Positions 15,009-17,818 of a DNA stretch of 17,818 nucleotides are shown one piece after another (within the stretch, counting starts at the first letter, position 1; each line of letters begins with the position of its first letter). The stretch is taken from contig DDYM01000038.1 of the NCBI GenBank assembly GCA_002347985.1, positions 1-17,818 of the forward strand, written 5' to 3'. The position numbers and the translations under genes were made by a program. The notes beneath the pieces were generated by a model. It was given only the letters and a program-made list of their open reading frames with translations, was not told where the DNA came from and ran no database searches. The DNA is from Bacteroidetes bacterium UBA2234 (GTDB taxonomy: Bacteria > Bacteroidota > Bacteroidia > NS11-12g > UBA955).

Positions 15009-16856
15009 TTAGGTGTTTTGGAAGAAATCGGAGGGGTCAATTTGTTGTTCTACCATTCTTCTATATTTACCGCCTTCAATTTTCATTAAGGTTTCATGAT
15101 TTCCTTGTTCGATGATGATTCCGTCTTTGAGTAGGGCAATTACATTGGCTTGTCTGATTGTACTAAGTCGATGCGCAATCACCACAGAGGTTCTATTTTC
15201 CATCAGTACTTTGAGGGCGCGTTGAACTTGAATTTCACTTTCGGAATCTAGGGCACTTGTTGCTTCGTCTAGAATGAGAATTTTTGGATCTCTAAGAATG
15301 GCTCTTGCTATGGCGATGCGCTGTTTTTGTCCGCCCGACAATCTAACACCTCTGTCACCCACCAGGGTGTCGTATTTCTCCGGAAATCCATCAATGAAAT
15401 CAGCGGCATTGGCTTTTTGGGCGGCGCTAAAAATTTCTTCTGATGTGGCTTCTGGTTTGCCATACCTGATGTTGTCGTAAATGCTTCCTCCAAAAAGCAT
15501 CACTTCCTGGGGCACCAGCGCGAAGGCATTTCGGTAAGATTTCAATTCAAATTCTTGAATATTTTGATCGCCTAAAAATATGCCTCCCCCTGTGGGTAAA
15601 TAAAATTGATAAAGCAAGGCTGCGAGGGTTGATTTTCCTGAGCCGGATGGACCAACGATGGCCAAGGTTTCTCCTGGATTAAGATCGATGTTTAACCCTT
15701 TTATTATTTCATTTTCTGGTCTTGAGGGATAGTGGAAGTACAAGTTTTTCAAGTGTAACGCTTGATTCCAGTTGGGAAGGTTTGAAAGAGCTTGTTTGGG
15801 CGTAACAGGTTGGATTTCCATAGGCATATCGATGATGTCTAATACCCGTTCTATGCTGCCGAGGGTTTTCTGAATTTGAACAAATTGTTCGGCCATTCCA
15901 CCAATGCTACTGCCCACGAAGGCGGTTAACATCATAAAATTAAATAGTTCACCCACACCCATTTCACCCGATTGTACCAAACCCAATCCTTGGTAAATCA
16001 ACCAAACGATTGCACCGAACATGCAAATGATGATGAATGAGCTGAAGGTGCCTCTCCAGTATCCTCGAACAATGGAGTCTCTCTTTAATTTTTGGCTATT
16101 GGCTTGATATCGTTCGTTTTCAAAATACTCATTGGTAAATGATTTAACCGACATGATTCCGCTGAGAGATTCTTCAACTATTACGTTGTTGGCGGCGGTT
16201 ACGTCTTGAACTTCTTTTGATTTTTTTCGAATAAAACGACCAAACAGGAGGGCAACAATAATAATGGCTGGCAAGGTTGCGAGCATCATAACGGCCAATT
16301 TGGATGAGGTGATAAAAAGGACGATTACGCCGCCGATAAGTATCAATATTTGGCGAATAAACATCGCCAAGTTGGTAGTAAAGGCGTCTTGGATTTGGGC
16401 TACATCGGCCGAAAACCGACTGAGTAATTCACCCACCCGATTTTGGTTATGGAAATTCATGTTTTGTCCAATAACACTTTTGAATAGATCTGTTCTTAAT
16501 CCATAGGTCATGTCTTCCGTCACTCGAACGTAGATGGCGATCCTGCCGAAACTGAAGACGGCTTGGATGATAAATAGGTAAATGAAATAAATGGCCACTT
16601 TTTCAAGTGCCTCAGTATTGGGAGCTTTGGAGATGTTGCCACCATTGTAAACAAATGCACCATCCATAAGATTGCCCAACAATTTTGGAAACATCAGAGA
16701 GGCACCAGCGCTGATGGCAAGAAAAATGGTGCCTACGATAAACCAAGCGCGGTTTTTACCGGACATATAACGAAAGAGTCTGGTAGATTTTTTAAAAGCG
16801 TCTAAGGACAATTTCGATTTGGGTATGTCGCGGTCTTGTTGGTGAGGTCCAGCCAT
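15009..16856 (-). CDS. ABC transporter, fused permease/ATPase (MsbA-like exporter)
   Basis: This half-transporter joins a six-helix type IV exporter membrane domain (about 35-325) to an ATP-binding domain and would act as a homodimer in the inner membrane. Numbered from the ATG at 16856 (615 residues), the ATPase shows Walker A GPSGSGKST (402-410), Q-loop Q450, signature LSGGQ (506-510), Walker B ILILDEATSALD (D530, E531) and H-loop H562, all intact. The closest named group by pattern is MsbA-type lipid A/lipid or drug exporters; the substrate cannot be read. The frame extends nine residues further to 16883, but the shorter start leaves room for promoters in the gap to the divergent comF gene. 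The TPR protein gene follows after 65 bases. Confidence 0.93.
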   Translation of the reverse strand: MAGPHQQDRDIPKSKLSLDAFKKSTRLFRYMSGKNRAWFIVGTIFLAISAGASLMFPKLLGNLMDGAFVYNGGNISKAPNTEALEKVAIYFIYLFIIQAVFSFGRIAIYVRVTEDMTYGLRTDLFKSVIGQNMNFHNQNRVGELLSRFSADVAQIQDAFTTNLAMFIRQILILIGGVIVLFITSSKLAVMMLATLPAIIIVALLFGRFIRKKSKEVQDVTAANNVIVEESLSGIMSVKSFTNEYFENERYQANSQKLKRDSIVRGYWRGTFSSFIIICMFGAIVWLIYQGLGLVQSGEMGVGELFNFMMLTAFVGSSIGGMAEQFVQIQKTLGSIERVLDIIDMPMEIQPVTPKQALSNLPNWNQALHLKNLYFHYPSRPENEIIKGLNIDLNPGETLAIVGPSGSGKSTLAALLYQFYLPTGGGIFLGDQNIQEFELKSYRNAFALVPQEVMLFGGSIYDNIRYGKPEATSEEIFSAAQKANAADFIDGFPEKYDTLVGDRGVRLSGGQKQRIAIARAILRDPKILILDEATSALDSESEIQVQRALKVLMENRTSVVIAHRLSTIRQANVIALLKDGIIIEQGNHETLMKIEGGKYRRMVEQQIDPSDFFQNT

Positions 16857-16861
16857 GGGTA

Positions 16862-16869
16862 CAAAGTTC
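16862..16869 (-). promoter_or_regulatory. Weak candidate -7 element for the ABC transporter gene
   Basis: On the minus strand this reads GAACTTTG, one mismatch from TAnnTTTG, five bases before the ATG at 16856. The spacing resembles the exact elements elsewhere in the window, but the -33 element is missing, so this is a weak call. Confidence 0.25.
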
Positions 16870-16936
16870 TGCGTTTTTTGCAAGAAAGGTGGGGGAAATC
16901 GACAAATCCTTGTTTTTGAGATATGTGTTTAGAGAT

Positions 16937-17683
16937 ATGGGTGGTTTTGTGGCGCGAAATGTGGGAAATGTAAGACAGGTATTGAGTGAATTGGCATTGG
17001 ACATGTTGGATTTTACTTTTCCAAGGACATGTGTTGTTTGCGGTGATTTGTTGATTCGACAAGAATTTGATGTGTGTTATTCCTGTTATTTTGAACTGCC
17101 TTTTTCGGTTTATGGATTGAGCAAAGACAATCCGATTTGCAGGGGATTGGCAGGAAGGGTTCCGTTGGAAATGGGTTATTTTTTATTGGATTACAGGCGA
17201 AATTCAGGGGTTTCGAGAATGATGAAAGCCATCAAATATGAAGGGGCTGAAACGTTGGCCGTTCGATTGGGAAAAGAAATGGGTGAGCGAATCATTCATG
17301 ATCGTGGCGACCCAAATTTCTCTCATTTTGCAGTAATACCGATGCATCCCTCAAAATTGAGAAAACGCGGATATAATCAGGCATTGAGGTTGGCTGAAGG
17401 GATAAAGGAAATGTTAATTGGAGAGCTGATTCCGGACCTATTTTTACAACCCAACAAATCCATTACACAGACCAAAAAGAATCGTGCGGAACGTTTAATA
17501 GCCTCCGAAAGTAAGTACCTCATCAATCCCAAATACCTGGGGTTTAATTTCAATCATTTATGTTTAATCGACGATGTGATGACAACGGGTTCAACGATAG
17601 AATCTTGTTTAAAAAGTTGCTTGCAATTGGATGACATTGGAATTGACAGAGTTAGTGTAATGACGGCGGCTTGCGTACTTTGA
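16937..17683 (+). CDS. comF: ComF-family amidophosphoribosyltransferase-like protein
   Basis: This 248-residue protein has the two parts of ComF. An N-terminal zinc-ribbon-like region carries two Cys pairs (C32/C35 and C47/C50). A phosphoribosyltransferase domain has the RGYNQALRLAEG motif and the PRPP-binding loop DDVMTTGST (212-220). In naturally competent bacteria ComF helps process incoming single-stranded DNA; outside them its role is less clear. The frame is open from a GTG at 16889, and a second GTG lies at 16925. I chose the ATG at 16937 because it already leaves about 30 residues before the first Cys, more than most ComF proteins have. It diverges from the ABC transporter gene. Confidence 0.88.
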   Translation: MGGFVARNVGNVRQVLSELALDMLDFTFPRTCVVCGDLLIRQEFDVCYSCYFELPFSVYGLSKDNPICRGLAGRVPLEMGYFLLDYRRNSGVSRMMKAIKYEGAETLAVRLGKEMGERIIHDRGDPNFSHFAVIPMHPSKLRKRGYNQALRLAEGIKEMLIGELIPDLFLQPNKSITQTKKNRAERLIASESKYLINPKYLGFNFNHLCLIDDVMTTGSTIESCLKSCLQLDDIGIDRVSVMTAACVL

Positions 17684-17709
17684 ATCAAGGACTTTTTTCT
17701 ATACTTTTG
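17679..17709 (+). promoter_or_regulatory. Complete Bacteroidota promoter (TTTG-N19-TAnnTTTG)
   Basis: TTTG at 17679-17682 and TACTTTTG at 17702-17709 are separated by exactly 19 bases, matching the published Bacteroides -33/-7 consensus. The -33 element overlaps the comF stop codon. The downstream gene's ATG is 14 bases after the -7 element, leaving a leader of about eleven bases. Confidence 0.8.
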
Positions 17710-17723
17710 TATAAATTGAACTT

Positions 17724-17818
17724 ATGAAAAAATTATTACTTGGTTTCGCGTTATTGTTCCTTCTAAAAGATGTGAAGGCTCAATACTCATCATCTAACGT
17801 AATCGGTTTGGTTGTCCC
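17724..17818 (+). CDS. N-terminus of an exported protein (3' end outside window)
   Basis: Only the first 31 codons are in the window. They encode a clear signal peptide: a KK start, the hydrophobic run LLLGFALLFLL, then a probable cleavage site at VKA before QYSSSN. The protein is therefore exported to the periplasm or outer membrane. It sits behind the best promoter in the window (17679-17709), 40 bases after comF. Nothing in the visible part identifies the family. Confidence 0.8.
   Translation, partial: MKKLLLGFALLFLLKDVKAQYSSSNVIGLVV

Noticed and set aside
16889..16936. Longer comF start at the GTG at 16889
   Set aside because: It would leave only five bases to the longest possible start of the divergent ABC gene and adds 16 residues to an already long N-terminus; it is not excluded, only less likely.

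Overview
The window reads as an ordinary chromosomal stretch of a Bacteroidota bacterium. Support comes from the gene families (GldI-like FKBP lipoprotein beside a DHH phosphoesterase, Bacteroidota-type ExbB/ExbD pair, secreted TPR and beta-barrel-like proteins, PagL-like acyloxyacyl hydrolase), from start codons with no recognisable Shine-Dalgarno sequence, and from five exact matches to the Bacteroidota -7 promoter element TAnnTTTG placed just ahead of genes. I cannot fix the family or genus. Coding density is very high, and no stretch over 300 bases lacks a gene. I saw no tRNA, rRNA, CRISPR array, insertion sequence, prophage or attachment site.

Left part (1-3534): the 3' end of a PnuC-type vitamin or nucleoside transporter converges on, and overlaps, an M16 zinc peptidase gene on the minus strand. 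The peptidase gene diverges from a DHH-family phosphoesterase (NrnA-like) through a 46-bp gap holding two facing promoter elements that form an inverted repeat. The phosphoesterase is followed at once by a lipoprotein with two degenerate FKBP-like domains.

Middle (3586-11439, all plus strand): dTDP-glucose 4,6-dehydratase (rfbB), cysteinyl-tRNA synthetase (cysS), 16S rRNA m3U1498 methyltransferase (rsmE), phosphoribosylamine-glycine ligase (purD), a DUF502 membrane protein, an ExbB/TolQ-type proton channel subunit, an ExbD/TolR partner, and a PagL-like outer-membrane acyloxyacyl hydrolase whose start overlaps the exbD stop by one base.

Right part (11493-17818): a minus-strand run of three genes, in transcription order an MsbA-like ABC exporter, a secreted TPR protein and a secreted beta-barrel-like protein with no name. 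Divergent from it is a ComF-type phosphoribosyltransferase, followed by the first 31 codons of an exported protein behind a textbook Bacteroidota promoter.

Most genes are housekeeping or envelope genes. No defence island or clearly new multi-gene system is visible. The points most worth following are the compact bidirectional promoter, the repeated placement of -7 elements so close to start codons that the mRNAs would be leaderless or nearly so, the ExbB-ExbD-acyloxyacyl hydrolase coupling (with an apparent Asn in place of the catalytic Glu of PagL), and the uncharacterised ABC-TPR-barrel gene run.
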